This document shows positions 25,150-34,741 of a stretch of DNA of 43,413 bases, one piece after another. Source of the stretch: Thalassotalea sp. (GTDB lineage: Bacteria > Pseudomonadota > Gammaproteobacteria > Enterobacterales > Alteromonadaceae). The translations under genes and the position numbers were made by a program. Where the stretch lies: contig JAKVCY010000113.1 of the NCBI GenBank assembly GCA_022448425.1, positions 1 to 43,413 on the forward strand, in the 5' to 3' direction. Under the pieces are notes generated by a model. It made no database searches and was not told the DNA's origin. It worked only from the letters and a program-made list of their open reading frames with translations. Every line of letters starts with the position of its first letter. Positions within the stretch are counted from its first letter, which is position 1.

Positions 25150-26142
25150 ATGCGTAATCTTAGGTTGTTAGTATTGGTGAGTATTGTACTCGCCATTTTA
25201 GTTGTCACCCTTGGGGCATATACGAGATTGACTCATGCTGGCTTAGGCTGTCCAGACTGGCCTGGTTGCTATGGTTTAATCGATGTGCCACAGACAGCAG
25301 AGCAAATCGCTAAAGCGGAGCAAGCTTTCCCCGAGCGACCAGTTGAAGTGCAAAAAGCATGGAACGAGATGATTCATCGTTATTTCGCCGGCTCTTTAGG
25401 TCTCTTGATTCTTGCCATCGCCATTATTTCAGTTAAAAGCCGACATTTAGGTCGGCCTATGTATTTACCCTTATTTTTACTCGCTATCGTTACCTTCCAA
25501 GCATTGTTAGGTATGTGGACGGTAACCATGAAATTGATGCCTGTGGTGGTAATGGCTCATTTACTTGGCGGATTTTTAACGCTTTCTTTACTTTTTCTAT
25601 TGTATCTGCGGCTTACGCCTTATCGAATTCCTGGCGGGGATTGGCAAGTTAAAAAATATGCAAAGTATGGTCTGTTCGGTGTTGTGTTGTTAACGGCGCA
25701 AATTGCCCTTGGCGGTTGGACATCTTCAAATTATGCGGCATTGCATTGTGTTGATTTACCTATATGCCAGTCAGGCTGGGTGGACCAACTTACCTTTGAA
25801 AACTCGTTCGATTTAATACCCCCAGAACGAGATACCTATGAATTTGGCCACCTAGAACATAATGAGCGGGTCACTATTCATGTGATGCATCGCATTGGTG
25901 CGATTGTTACTTTCTTATATTTAGCATGGTTGGCGGTCAGTGTTATACGCCAAGCACAATCATCATTTTTCTATAAAGTCCCTGCGTTGTTGCTCTTTGT
26001 ACTCATTATTCAAGTTGGGCTTGGAGTTTCAAATGTTGTCTTTTCATTACCGCTTGCTATTGCTGTGAGTCATAACGTGGTTGCTGCCTGTTTAATGTTG
26101 GTACTGATCACGCTCACGTATAGTCTCAAACGCAAGATATAG
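25150..26142 (+). CDS. ctaA: Heme A synthase (COX15/CtaA)
   Basis: About 330 residues and eight membrane spans make up the enzyme that oxidises the C8 methyl of heme O to give heme A. Conserved histidines are seen in [28 protein letters not shown] and AVSHNVVAA. Two periplasmic Cys pairs are present ([17 protein letters not shown]). I choose the ATG at 25150, 10 bp after AGGAG; a TTG at 25144 would add two residues at a spacing of 4 bp. It lies directly before ctaB, with which it works in series. Confidence 0.95.
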   Translation: MRNLRLLVLVSIVLAILVVTLGAYTRLTHAGLGCPDWPGCYGLIDVPQTAEQIAKAEQAFPERPVEVQKAWNEMIHRYFAGSLGLLILAIAIISVKSRHLGRPMYLPLFLLAIVTFQALLGMWTVTMKLMPVVVMAHLLGGFLTLSLLFLLYLRLTPYRIPGGDWQVKKYAKYGLFGVVLLTAQIALGGWTSSNYAALHCVDLPICQSGWVDQLTFENSFDLIPPERDTYEFGHLEHNERVTIHVMHRIGAIVTFLYLAWLAVSVIRQAQSSFFYKVPALLLFVLIIQVGLGVSNVVFSLPLAIAVSHNVVAACLMLVLITLTYSLKRKI

Positions 26143-26150
26143 GAGTTCTC

Positions 26151-27065
26151 ATGCCTAAAGCTGCCACTTTATCTCATTCCATTCCTCGTGAAACACAGGC
26201 CACTTGGCGTGATTATTATGAAATTACTAAGCCTAGGGTTGTCGCTTTACTCGTATTAACGGCATTAGTGGGTATGTGCTTGTCAGTGCCAACGGCGGTG
26301 CCATGGCAGGTGCTTATTCCTGCTATGGTTGGGATCGCCTTTCTTTCATCTGCAGCTGCAGCCATAAATCACATTGTCGACAAACGTATTGATAGTGAAA
26401 TGGGACGCACCTTCCATCGTCCGTTGGCTGAAGGGAGATTGAGTCAAACTAATGCCATTATTTTTGCGGCAAGCCTAGCTGTTATTGGTTTTGTTATGCT
26501 TTACGCTTTGGTTAACCCACTAACAGCGTGGCTAACGTTTGCAGGCTTGGTAGGTTATGGTTTCGTATACACCATGTACCTTAAGCGAGCGACACCGCAG
26601 AATATTACTATTGGTGGCTTAGCTGGCGCGATACCGCCACTGTTAGGTTGGACGGCAATGACTAACTCTATTGATGGTCATGCGCTGCTATTGGTATTGA
26701 TTATCTTTACTTGGACCCCACCGCATTTTTGGGCACTGGCTATTCATCGCAAAGATGAATACGCGAAAGTCAACATTCCTATGCTGCCTGTAACTCATGG
26801 TATTGAGTTTACCAAGACACAGATTTTACTGTACACCGTGCTGCTTTTCGTTGTTGGATTATTACCGTATTTGGTTGGCATGAGTAATTGGTTATATTTA
26901 GCTGGAGCCGTCGTGTTAAATTTAATATTCTTTGTTTACGCTTGGCAGTTGAAATTTAACCCTCAACCAGACACAGCAATGGCAACTTTTAAATTTTCGA
27001 TTGTTCACTTGATGGTGTTGTTTATTGTGTTATTGCTTGACCATTATTTGCTGCCGTTAAGTTAA
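26151..27065 (+). CDS. ctaB: Protoheme IX farnesyltransferase (heme O synthase)
   Basis: This 304-residue UbiA-family prenyltransferase attaches farnesyl to heme B to make heme O. The substrate motif [20 protein letters not shown] (N-x3-D-x3-D...R-T-x2-R-P-L), [26 protein letters not shown] and [11 protein letters not shown] are all characteristic. Nine or so membrane spans follow the polar N-terminus. AGGAG stands before the ATG, 8 bp after ctaA. Also known as cyoE. Confidence 0.96.
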   Translation: MPKAATLSHSIPRETQATWRDYYEITKPRVVALLVLTALVGMCLSVPTAVPWQVLIPAMVGIAFLSSAAAAINHIVDKRIDSEMGRTFHRPLAEGRLSQTNAIIFAASLAVIGFVMLYALVNPLTAWLTFAGLVGYGFVYTMYLKRATPQNITIGGLAGAIPPLLGWTAMTNSIDGHALLLVLIIFTWTPPHFWALAIHRKDEYAKVNIPMLPVTHGIEFTKTQILLYTVLLFVVGLLPYLVGMSNWLYLAGAVVLNLIFFVYAWQLKFNPQPDTAMATFKFSIVHLMVLFIVLLLDHYLLPLS

Positions 27066-27089
27066 TCGTATACGGGATTTATCGTTTTT

Positions 27090-27722
27090 ATGAATAAGTT
27101 GCTTTATGTCATTGTTGCAGTTGTCGCGTTAGCAGCTGGTGCATTTATTTACCATGGAATAAATCAGAAAGAGTCACCTAAGCACGCACTTTACTATGAA
27201 ACGCCAAGAGCGATAAAACCGTTTACCTTAACAGATCACAGCGGCAGTGCATTTTCTAAAGAACAGTTAGAGGGGCAGTGGTCTTGGGTGTTCTTTGGCT
27301 ACACATCTTGTCCAGACGTATGTCCGATGACTTTGCAAAAACTGAATTACGTTTATGACGATTTAACGGCAATTGCTGAAAACAATCAGGTGCTGTTGGT
27401 TTCGGTTGACCCAAATCGCGACCACGTTGAAAAGTTATCGCAGTACATTGGCTATTTTAACCCGGCTTTTAAAGCATTGAGGGCAGAGCATGATGTACTT
27501 TACCCATTCGCACGTAATTTAGGATTAATGTACGCCATTGTCGACGACACGGAGCAACAGGGTTATTTAGTTGACCACAGTGCTTCTATTGTGCTGATTA
27601 ACCCTCAAGGAGAGATAGCAGCTATCTTCAAGCCGAAGCAAGTGCTAGGTGAAGTCCCCACGATAAATGAGGACGACTTAGTGGCAGATTTTGCTCGAGT
27701 GGTAGCTTTAGCTGGCTCGTAG
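27090..27722 (+). CDS. SCO1/SenC copper chaperone
   Basis: A 210-residue protein has an N-terminal membrane anchor (about 4-22) and a periplasmic thioredoxin fold. It delivers copper to, or keeps reduced, the CuA site of subunit II. The copper ligands are C74 and C78 (SCPDVCP) and H163 (LVDHSASI); VSVDPNRD is also typical. It is the last gene of the plus-strand oxidase cluster, 24 bp after ctaB. No clear terminator is visible before the converging deacetylase gene. Confidence 0.93.
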   Translation: MNKLLYVIVAVVALAAGAFIYHGINQKESPKHALYYETPRAIKPFTLTDHSGSAFSKEQLEGQWSWVFFGYTSCPDVCPMTLQKLNYVYDDLTAIAENNQVLLVSVDPNRDHVEKLSQYIGYFNPAFKALRAEHDVLYPFARNLGLMYAIVDDTEQQGYLVDHSASIVLINPQGEIAAIFKPKQVLGEVPTINEDDLVADFARVVALAGS

Positions 27723-27769
27723 CGTCTCAGATAGTTATTCGTCTTTTTAGTATGATTGTGTTGTAGGTA

Positions 27770-28840
27770 TTAAAGCGGATACCAAGAACCATCCGCTTTG
27801 AGCACAAACCACGGTCTTGAGTACCAGTAGTATCGGCCGGGTTTACTGATACTCCGGGCTGTACAATTACATCTAGCGCGTCCTACAGGCAAATCGCCAT
27901 CGAAATTAATGGTAAATTGACTCTCACTTAACCATTCGACAGTCTGTTTCCCAAGCCCCGAAACATAGCAATTGAGTTGTTCCCGCTTAAAGTCATCTAC
28001 GGTAACGTCAAATGTCACTGATCTAGTCGATTTAAAAGAGACGATAGTTTCTGCGTTTTCCTTAGTCGGTTTTATTTCGAGCGGTAGAGAGTTCAGTTTA
28101 TCGCGAAGGCTCGATATTTTGTCATAAGGCTTTGACGCCGGAAATCTTGGCAGTGAGGTCAGCGAGCTATGCATGCCTACCGCGCCAGATTGCTGTGAGA
28201 AGCCAACGAATTGATTGCTCTGCAACCAAACTTCAATTTCGGCCGTGTATTCGCCATATGGATAGGCAAAGTATCGATAATTGTGACCCGTATGCTGCTT
28301 AATTAGGTTCTCTGAGCGCATTAAATCGTGCTCATATTGTGCCAGCCAAACATCATTCGCCATGCCTGCTGGCGGGCGCGTAAGTGAGTCGTGGTGGTAA
28401 CCGTGGTTGGCGATGATACCGCGCTGTTCAGCAATCTCTTTTAGGTGTGCCCAACTCATGTAGTGATGTGAGTTGTTAGCGACTAGCCCTGCATTAACGA
28501 AGATGGTGTATGGAAAATTATAATTGTCGAGAATAGGCTTACCGTTTCTGTATATGTTCAGGTAAGCGTCATCGAACGTGATGGCTACTGTTTTATCAGG
28601 AAGCGTTTTACCTTCAGCTACCGCTGAAACGATATCCGACAGTGGTACCACGTTAAAGTCATTGGCGCTCAAATACTCCATGTGTACTTTAAACTGCGCT
28701 GGCGAGATACTCGTGCTGGCTGGCGTTGAATCACTCACGTGATGATATTGCAGTATAACTGCAGCGAGTGTCGCGTTAGTGTATGCAAATATCAGTATTG
28801 AAAAGGCCGTGAGAAGATAACGATTTATTCGAGCTAGCAT
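27770..28840 (-). CDS. Secreted polysaccharide deacetylase (NodB domain)
   Basis: A 356-residue exported protein has a signal peptide ending near TLAA (about residue 27) and an NodB-type domain. Motifs are ILQYHHVS, the metal motif ITFDDAY, and NHGYHHDSL with the metal His pair, then YFAYPYGEY. A C-terminal beta-rich part of about 110 residues with three Cys (NCYVSG, ARCNCTA) is not part of the core domain. It would N- or O-deacetylate a cell-wall or extracellular glycan, and resembles PgaB N-terminal and peptidoglycan deacetylases. It stands alone, divergent from the MATE gene. Confidence 0.83.
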   Translation of the reverse strand: MLARINRYLLTAFSILIFAYTNATLAAVILQYHHVSDSTPASTSISPAQFKVHMEYLSANDFNVVPLSDIVSAVAEGKTLPDKTVAITFDDAYLNIYRNGKPILDNYNFPYTIFVNAGLVANNSHHYMSWAHLKEIAEQRGIIANHGYHHDSLTRPPAGMANDVWLAQYEHDLMRSENLIKQHTGHNYRYFAYPYGEYTAEIEVWLQSNQFVGFSQQSGAVGMHSSLTSLPRFPASKPYDKISSLRDKLNSLPLEIKPTKENAETIVSFKSTRSVTFDVTVDDFKREQLNCYVSGLGKQTVEWLSESQFTINFDGDLPVGRARCNCTARSISKPGRYYWYSRPWFVLKADGSWYPL

Positions 28841-28990
28841 AGCGAAGTCTATTCGGGAGTGATAATGCGGTAAAAGTATCGTGTTTTTTACTCAAACTGC
28901 AAGTAAACTCTGTGGTCTCGCTTGTTATATTAAAGTTATCAGCGCTTAAAGTTTTTATCGTTCCAACGTTCTGGCAGAGGATGACAAATC

Positions 28991-30355
28991 TTGGTTAATA
29001 CCCGCATCAATGCTGTGCTAAGCCCCACCGATAAGCAAATCCTCGCACTCGCAATTCCAATGATCTTGTCCAACATTACAGTGCCACTGCTGGGTCTCGT
29101 TGATACAGCTGTCATTGGGCACCTACCGGAAGCATACTATCTTGGTGGTAGCACAGTAGGTGCGATGATCATTACTTTTGTCACTTGGTTATGTGGCTTT
29201 TTAAGAATGTCGACCACAGGTCTTTCGGCACAAGCGCTCGGCAAGGCTGATACTCAAGAAAGCCTCGTCGTGCTATTTCGTGGTATCACAGTTGCCTTTG
29301 TTATTGGGCTTACCCTTGTTGTTCTGCAATCTCCCTACATATCGTGTGCGTTATCACTGGCTGGTGGTAGTGAGGAAGTGCAGTTTTATGCTCAAGAGTA
29401 TGCACAAATACGGGTGTGGGGCTTGCCTGCTGCGTTGGCGAACATTGTTATGCTGGGCTGGCTGCTTGGGCAGCATAAAGCGAAAGCTGTAATGTGGCTG
29501 CTAATTGCTACCAATCTTATTAATTTAGTATTAGACCTCCTATTTGTCTTAGTTTTTGATTGGAAAGTAGCTGGTGTCGCAACTGCGACGGTGATAGCCG
29601 AGTATAGTGGTTTTATTATTGCTATCGCAATTGTGAAATACGGTAAGGTACTAACAAAGTCTCAAGCAATTATTTTTAGTGCGATAAAAGCTAAAATTAT
29701 TGATTTACAAGAGCTTGGCAAATATTTTCGATTAAATCGCGATATTTTAATTCGCACCTTATGCCTTGAGTTGTGCTTTGTTTTTATGACATTTAAAGGG
29801 GCGAGGCTGGGCGATGACATCGTCGCTGCGAATGCCATCTTGATGAACTTTCTGTTACTCATATCTTTTGGTTTAGATGGTATTGCTAATGCTGCAGAGG
29901 CGCTAATTGGTAAAGCACACGGAGAACGTGCTAATGGTCAGTTGGAAATCAATGATAAACGTTCATTCCGTTATATCATCAGCCGTTGCACCGTCTGGAC
30001 TTTATGGTTTGCCTTTGTTTACACCTTGCTTTTTTTGCTTGCAGGCGAAGTGCTAGTTGGTTTGATGACCGACATCAGTGTTGTTAGAGAAACCGCATTA
30101 ACCTATCTACCTTGGCTTATCTTACTGCCGTTACTGGGGTGTTGGTGCTACTTATATGATGGCATCTACGTGGGAATGACACGGGCAGATATTATGCGCA
30201 ACAGTATGCTGATAGCGACATTCGCGCTGTTTTTTCCGTTGTGGTTTGCCTTTAACAGCTTTGAAAACCACGGCTTATGGCTGGCTTTTTCTGGCTTTAT
30301 GATTGCTCGCGGCGCAACTTTAGGCTGGCATTTATATCGGAGAGTGCTGCTTTAA
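28991..30355 (+). CDS. dinF: MATE-family efflux transporter, DinF subgroup
   Basis: A 454-residue, 12-span transporter has the MATE signature near the N-terminus (ALAIPMILSNITVPLLGLVDTAVIGH) and the DinF-type GLDGIANAAEALIGKAHG in the second half. It would export toxic organic compounds using an ion gradient. The start is a TTG at 28991, 10 bp after AGAGG; the ATG ten bases upstream is out of frame and stops at once. In E. coli dinF follows lexA; here it is 11 kb from lexA and I see no LexA box upstream. A bidirectional terminator follows. Confidence 0.85.
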   Translation: MVNTRINAVLSPTDKQILALAIPMILSNITVPLLGLVDTAVIGHLPEAYYLGGSTVGAMIITFVTWLCGFLRMSTTGLSAQALGKADTQESLVVLFRGITVAFVIGLTLVVLQSPYISCALSLAGGSEEVQFYAQEYAQIRVWGLPAALANIVMLGWLLGQHKAKAVMWLLIATNLINLVLDLLFVLVFDWKVAGVATATVIAEYSGFIIAIAIVKYGKVLTKSQAIIFSAIKAKIIDLQELGKYFRLNRDILIRTLCLELCFVFMTFKGARLGDDIVAANAILMNFLLLISFGLDGIANAAEALIGKAHGERANGQLEINDKRSFRYIISRCTVWTLWFAFVYTLLFLLAGEVLVGLMTDISVVRETALTYLPWLILLPLLGCWCYLYDGIYVGMTRADIMRNSMLIATFALFFPLWFAFNSFENHGLWLAFSGFMIARGATLGWHLYRRVLL

Positions 30356-30397
30356 CTTATCGTGCATCTGACTAAAAGATGGTTTTACGCAAACAAA

Positions 30398-30419
30398 AAA
30401 GCCAGCTAGCGCTGGCTTT
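30398..30419. terminator. Bidirectional terminator between dinF and nfuA
   Basis: AAAGCCAGC and GCTGGCTTT form a 9-bp stem with loop TAGC, with A-rich sequence before and TTTGTTTT after. It fits as the terminator of both converging genes. Confidence 0.85.
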
Positions 30420-30457
30420 GTTTTCTTATGATTAGGGTTTTGTGATTCGGACAGCCC

Positions 30458-31036
30458 TTAGTAGTAAGAGTGCTCACCACGCTCGTGTTCTGTCATATCG
30501 CGAACACCTTTGATTTCGTCACCCATGATTTCAAGTAGTTGACGTTCTATGCCATCTTTCACTGTAACGTCAATCTGGCTGCAGCCGTTACAACCACCGC
30601 CGAACTGCAATACAGCAATACCGTCATCGGTGATTTCCATCAAGTTACACTCGCCGCCATGGCCAGCTAATTGAGGGTTTACTTCGGCTTTGATGAAGTA
30701 GTCAACGCGGTCAAACAGTGGCGCGTCGTCGGCTACTTTTCTCAACTTAGCGTTAGGTGCTTTTAACGTTAATTGAGAACCCATTTGGTCAGTAACAAAA
30801 TCAATTTCTGCTTCTTCTAAAAAAGGCTTGCTTTCAGCGTCGATGTAAGCCGAAAAACCTTCGAAAGGTAAAACAATATCATCTTCTTCTACAGCATCTG
30901 CAGGACAGTATGAAACGCCACACTCGGCTTTTGCTGTGCCTGGGTTAACCACGAACACACGAATGTTTGTGTCTTCCGCTTGCTGCGAAAGAAGTTTGGC
31001 GAAATGCGCTTGGGCTGATTCTGAAATGCTGATCAT
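30458..31036 (-). CDS. nfuA: NfuA, Fe-S cluster carrier protein
   Basis: A 192-residue protein carries [4Fe-4S] clusters to target apoproteins under stress. The N-terminal half is a degenerate A-type carrier domain. The C-terminal Nfu domain has the cluster-binding C149-N-G-C152 in [16 protein letters not shown]. Length equals that of E. coli NfuA (191). It is monocistronic, between the shared terminator and an IscR-like site upstream of its start. Confidence 0.96.
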   Translation of the reverse strand: MISISESAQAHFAKLLSQQAEDTNIRVFVVNPGTAKAECGVSYCPADAVEEDDIVLPFEGFSAYIDAESKPFLEEAEIDFVTDQMGSQLTLKAPNAKLRKVADDAPLFDRVDYFIKAEVNPQLAGHGGECNLMEITDDGIAVLQFGGGCNGCSQIDVTVKDGIERQLLEIMGDEIKGVRDMTEHERGEHSYY

Positions 31037-31063
31037 AGCTAACTCACTTATACGGGTTAATAC

Positions 31064-31088
31064 ATACCTGAGTAATTTAGTCAGGTAT
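31064..31088 (-). promoter_or_regulatory. IscR type-1-like operator of nfuA
   Basis: The 25-bp dyad starts ATACCTGAGTAA and ends TTAGTCAGGTAT, with arms ATACCTGA and TCAGGTAT. It fits the E. coli type-1 IscR consensus (ATASYYGACTRWWWYAGTCRRSTAT) at all but one position. It ends 28 bp upstream of the nfuA start; a possible -10 (TATAAG) lies at 31052-31047. Confidence 0.8.
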
Positions 31089-31156
31089 ATCTATTTTACT
31101 CTGGCTAATCTTATTAGGCTAGCTTTAGCTTAATTAATTGGCGTTTCATCGTGGAA

Positions 31157-31184
31157 TTGACAATATTAAGCTAGTGCCTAGTAC
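31157..31184 (+). promoter_or_regulatory. Probable promoter of the M14 carboxypeptidase gene
   Basis: A perfect -35 hexamer TTGACA (31157-31162) is followed after 16 bp by a weak -10 (TAGTAC). The -10 falls inside the left arm of a 12-bp inverted repeat. Confidence 0.45.
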
Positions 31185-31212
31185 TAGATTTTGGTAGTTT
31201 TACTAGGCACTA
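31172..31212 (+). repeat. 12-bp inverted repeat upstream of the M14 gene
   Basis: TAGTGCCTAGTA (31172-31183) and TACTAGGCACTA (31201-31212) are perfect reverse complements around a 17-base spacer and end 15 bp before the start codon. They could be an operator or a hairpin close to the ribosome binding site. Confidence 0.6.
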
Positions 31213-31227
31213 ATTGGGGGCAGATAG

Positions 31228-33774
31228 ATGTTTTTTCAACGAATTATTTTAAGCTTATTGCTATTTATTCCACTTGCAGTAAGCGCCGCAAAGTTATCGT
31301 ATTATTTACCCGCGGCACATAACTACCATGCTGATATTACTAAGCCAAGAGAGGTTCTAGGTTTTGGTATTGGTGAGCGTCACCTTCGACATGACCAGTT
31401 AATTGATTACCTTTCAACCGTGGCAGAAGAGTCAGAACGAGTACAATTGGCTGAAATTGGTCGTACTTACCAACAAAGAAAGCAGTTGTTATTGACGATT
31501 TCATCGCCAGATAACTTAGCAAATCTCGATCAAATATTAGCGAAAAGACGCGACAACCCAAGCGATGCAAATTTACCAATTGTTGTTTGGCTAGGATATA
31601 GCGTACATGGCGACGAAATAAGTGGTAGCCATGCATCGCTCGCTATTGCTTACCATTTAGCAGCGAGCCAATCTGAAGAAGTTACCCAAATGCTAAATGA
31701 CGTGATCGTTGTCATTGAGCCGAGTATTAACCCTGATGGTATGGATAGATTCACTGGTTGGGTGAATACCTATCGCTCTGCTGTGGATAACAACGATCCT
31801 TACCATATGGAACATCACCAACATTGGCCAAGCGGCCGTACTAATCACTACTGGTTTGATTTAAACCGTGATTGGTTGCTGTTAAGTCAGCAAGAGAGTG
31901 TTAATCGTTTAACGCATTACCATGCATATCAACCAAATGTTTTGGGGGATTTTCATGAAATGGGCGCCCATACTACCTATTTCTTCCAACCTGGTGTGCC
32001 GAGTCGTACGAATCCTATTACGCCGCTAAAGAATATTGAGCTGACGCAAAAAATTGCTGAATTTCACGCAAAGGCATTAGATGTTGAACAGCGCTTGTAT
32101 TACAGCGAGGAAAACTTTGATGACTTTTACTATGGTAAAGGGAGTACTTACCCTGACGCGAATGGCGCCATTGGTATTCTGTTTGAGCAAGCAAGTAGCC
32201 GTGGTTATCAGCAAGAGACGATTAATGGTCTTCTAACATTTGAATACGGTATTAAGAACCATGTATTAACATCTTTATCGACGTTGGAAGGTTCATGGAA
32301 ATTAAAGAACGAGCTTGCAGCTTACCGAGGCGAGTTTTTCAAGAATGCTGAGAAACTCGCTAAGAAAGAGAAGATTTCTGGTTATTTAGTTCATGAACCG
32401 AATGATAAAACTCGTCTTAATTTGTTCCTATCAAAGCTAAAGCAGCATCAGATTGAAGTATTCCCACTAACTGATGATTTTCGTTTAAACAACATTGTAT
32501 ATTCAGCTGCGGATAGCTATTATGTGCCGTTGGCACAAAAACAATATCGCGTGATTAAAGCTTTGTTTAGCCAGCAAACAGAGTTTAAAGACAATACCTT
32601 CTACGATGTTTCAGGTTGGACATTACCGCTTGCAATGAACATCGAGTTTAAAGGTGTTGAGCGTACATGGGGATTAAAACTAGCAGCACAAACTTGGCAA
32701 CCAGAAGCGCAGCAAGCGAGTACTGTTGATAAATCAGCCTATGCGTTTGCTATCGAGTGGCATGATTATTACGCGCCGAGGTTACTTAACCAGTTATTGG
32801 CTAAGAATGTACAGGTAAAGTTAGCCACTAAAGCATTCTCGAGCATTGTTAATGGCGAACTAAAAGACTTTGCACCTGGATCACTTGTTGTTGCTGCTGG
32901 CTTCCAGCGCAATAGCGCTTGGTTTGATGTGGTGGAACAGTTAAGCCATGAACAACTAGTGACATTCCATCCAATTGCTACGGGCTTGACGCCAACGGGA
33001 ATTGATTTAGGTAGTAATTCTTTACGCTTGATTGAGCCACCTAAATTGCTACTTGTTGGTGGCAAGGGGGTTTCTCAATACGAAGCAGGCGAAATGCGTT
33101 ATTTCTTAGAGCAAGAAATGGCGATGCCAGTTTCAGTAATTGAGATGCTGCGATTATCAAAGGTCGATCTAGCGAGCTACACACACATCATTATGGTAGA
33201 TGGCAACTACGACGGATTATCAAAGTCTTTGATTGCAAAAATCGAACGTTGGGTACGTGATGGCGGTGTGATTTATGGCCAAAAACGTGCGGCTAAATGG
33301 TTGTCGGCAAAAGAAATCCTTAAAACAAGTTTTGCCAGTAAAAACCAATTGAATAAATTGTTCGATACACAAGGTTTAACTTACGCAGATAAAGAGGCTT
33401 TAGCGGCGAGAAAGCGCATTGCAGGAACTATTTTTGAGGCAGATATTGATGTTAGTCATCCACTAGCTTACGGCTTCAGATTGCCAACGCTACCTGTGTT
33501 TAAGAATAGTGCGTTGATTATGGACAAGCCAAAGATCGATTTTGCAACAGTTGCGAGTTTTAGCGAATCTCCTTTACTTAGCGGCTATACAGATCAAACG
33601 CTAGTTAATCGTCTTGCTCATAATGCGTCGATTGTGGCGCACAATGTCGGCCGCGGTCGCGTTATTGCAACGACAGAGAATCTAGTGTTCCGCGGTTACT
33701 GGCAAGGTACAGCTAAGGTAATGGCGAATGCCATATTTTTCGCTAAAGCATTCAGTACGCCAGTAAAGAACTGA
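31228..33774 (+). CDS. Secreted M14-family zinc carboxypeptidase
   Basis: An 848-residue exported metallopeptidase has a signal peptide ending at about VSA (residue 20). The catalytic domain covers about 40-370: zinc ligands H127 and E130 in YSVHGDEISG, the substrate arginine and Asn region (EPSINPDGMDRF), third zinc His in LGDFHEMGAHT, and the catalytic Glu in ILFEQASSRG. The remaining 450 residues include a segment (LLLVGGKGV...WVRDGGVIYGQK) that looks like a class-I amidotransferase fold, a common companion in this large subfamily. It would trim peptides or murein-derived peptides in the periplasm or medium. Start: ATG after GGGGGCAG. Confidence 0.85.
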   Translation: MFFQRIILSLLLFIPLAVSAAKLSYYLPAAHNYHADITKPREVLGFGIGERHLRHDQLIDYLSTVAEESERVQLAEIGRTYQQRKQLLLTISSPDNLANLDQILAKRRDNPSDANLPIVVWLGYSVHGDEISGSHASLAIAYHLAASQSEEVTQMLNDVIVVIEPSINPDGMDRFTGWVNTYRSAVDNNDPYHMEHHQHWPSGRTNHYWFDLNRDWLLLSQQESVNRLTHYHAYQPNVLGDFHEMGAHTTYFFQPGVPSRTNPITPLKNIELTQKIAEFHAKALDVEQRLYYSEENFDDFYYGKGSTYPDANGAIGILFEQASSRGYQQETINGLLTFEYGIKNHVLTSLSTLEGSWKLKNELAAYRGEFFKNAEKLAKKEKISGYLVHEPNDKTRLNLFLSKLKQHQIEVFPLTDDFRLNNIVYSAADSYYVPLAQKQYRVIKALFSQQTEFKDNTFYDVSGWTLPLAMNIEFKGVERTWGLKLAAQTWQPEAQQASTVDKSAYAFAIEWHDYYAPRLLNQLLAKNVQVKLATKAFSSIVNGELKDFAPGSLVVAAGFQRNSAWFDVVEQLSHEQLVTFHPIATGLTPTGIDLGSNSLRLIEPPKLLLVGGKGVSQYEAGEMRYFLEQEMAMPVSVIEMLRLSKVDLASYTHIIMVDGNYDGLSKSLIAKIERWVRDGGVIYGQKRAAKWLSAKEILKTSFASKNQLNKLFDTQGLTYADKEALAARKRIAGTIFEADIDVSHPLAYGFRLPTLPVFKNSALIMDKPKIDFATVASFSESPLLSGYTDQTLVNRLAHNASIVAHNVGRGRVIATTENLVFRGYWQGTAKVMANAIFFAKAFSTPVKN

Positions 33775-33827
33775 TAAATTCAGACAGCACGCTGCTAGCG
33801 TTCTTAAACTATGCTCACAGACTGCGA

Positions 33828-34694
33828 TCAAAGACTAATAGTCAGCGCGTAAGCCGTTATTGTTTTTACTCCAGCCGCCTTCAGTAGGCGGCTGATTTCA
33901 TTCAATGTGCTACCTGTCGTAATAACGTCATCAACCAACCAAATTGACTTTCCACGCAAATCTATATCGTTATTTAATTCAAAGTTATTCCTCAAATTTT
34001 TTCTTCGTTGCGCGCCAGACTGATTCACTTGAGCAACATTTTGTTTAACTCGGAAAATCACATCATTGTCGACGGGCATGTCAAAATAGCGAGCCAATTG
34101 CTGCGCAATTAAATAACTTTGATTGAAGCCTCGCCGTTGCCACTTTTTGATAAAAATTGGAACAGGGACTAAATAGTCTGGTGCAATCACTGATGAACTA
34201 GATACTTTTGCAAGTCGTTTTAAGTGCTCAGTAATGAGTGCACTTATGTGAGTAAGATAGGTAAGTGAGCCTGTATACTTAAGTTGTGTAAGCCAGAGAT
34301 TTAGTGGATATTGATGAGGTGTTATCGCCAATAGTCTATCAAACTTCGCCTTAGGAAAGAGTTTGAAAATTTCCGGACGGTTAAGTAAGTCGCCTTCAAT
34401 CTTATGATAATCAAATTGTGGAATGAGTGATAAGCAATGCTCACAAATTGCCGAATGACCGCTATGGCTTTGATGGCAGTAAACACAATGGCGAGTTACT
34501 TGAATATGTTGAAGTTTTTTGATGGCGTGTTCAAAGAACTGAGCCAATGTGCTATTTGAACGGCCGGTGAATCTACTTAGGATGTTCCCGCTCGATTCTC
34601 TTCTGCTTTGGCATCTCGTGCTTGGATTACCAATGGACTTTTGAGCCATAATTACCGGTTCAGGATCGGGCAAATTTGATTTTGATGTTTTCAT
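33828..34694 (-). CDS. comF: ComF family protein (phosphoribosyltransferase fold)
   Basis: A 288-residue ComF/GntX-type protein is linked to DNA uptake in competent bacteria. It has a zinc finger with C70-x2-C73 and C84-x2-C87 and a PRTase fold with the signature WLVDDVITTGSTL near the C-terminus; LVPVPIFIKKWQRRGFNQ is also typical. The product is about 50 residues longer than GntX at the N-terminus; that extension is polar and Ser-rich. The ATG at 34694 has a good site (AAAGGAA), yet an internal start (ATG at 34649 or a TTG before AQFFEHAIKK) would give the usual length. Divergent from bioH. Confidence 0.85.
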   Translation of the reverse strand: MKTSKSNLPDPEPVIMAQKSIGNPSTRCQSRRESSGNILSRFTGRSNSTLAQFFEHAIKKLQHIQVTRHCVYCHQSHSGHSAICEHCLSLIPQFDYHKIEGDLLNRPEIFKLFPKAKFDRLLAITPHQYPLNLWLTQLKYTGSLTYLTHISALITEHLKRLAKVSSSSVIAPDYLVPVPIFIKKWQRRGFNQSYLIAQQLARYFDMPVDNDVIFRVKQNVAQVNQSGAQRRKNLRNNFELNNDIDLRGKSIWLVDDVITTGSTLNEISRLLKAAGVKTITAYALTISL

Positions 34695-34741
34695 TCAGCA
34701 ATTCCTTTCGCTAAAATAATTTCCTTTTTCGGTAAATAAGC

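Noticed and set aside
28841..28990. Possible LexA box upstream of dinF, expected from the E. coli gene name
   Set aside because: No CTGT-N8-ACAG or near match is present in this divergent spacer.
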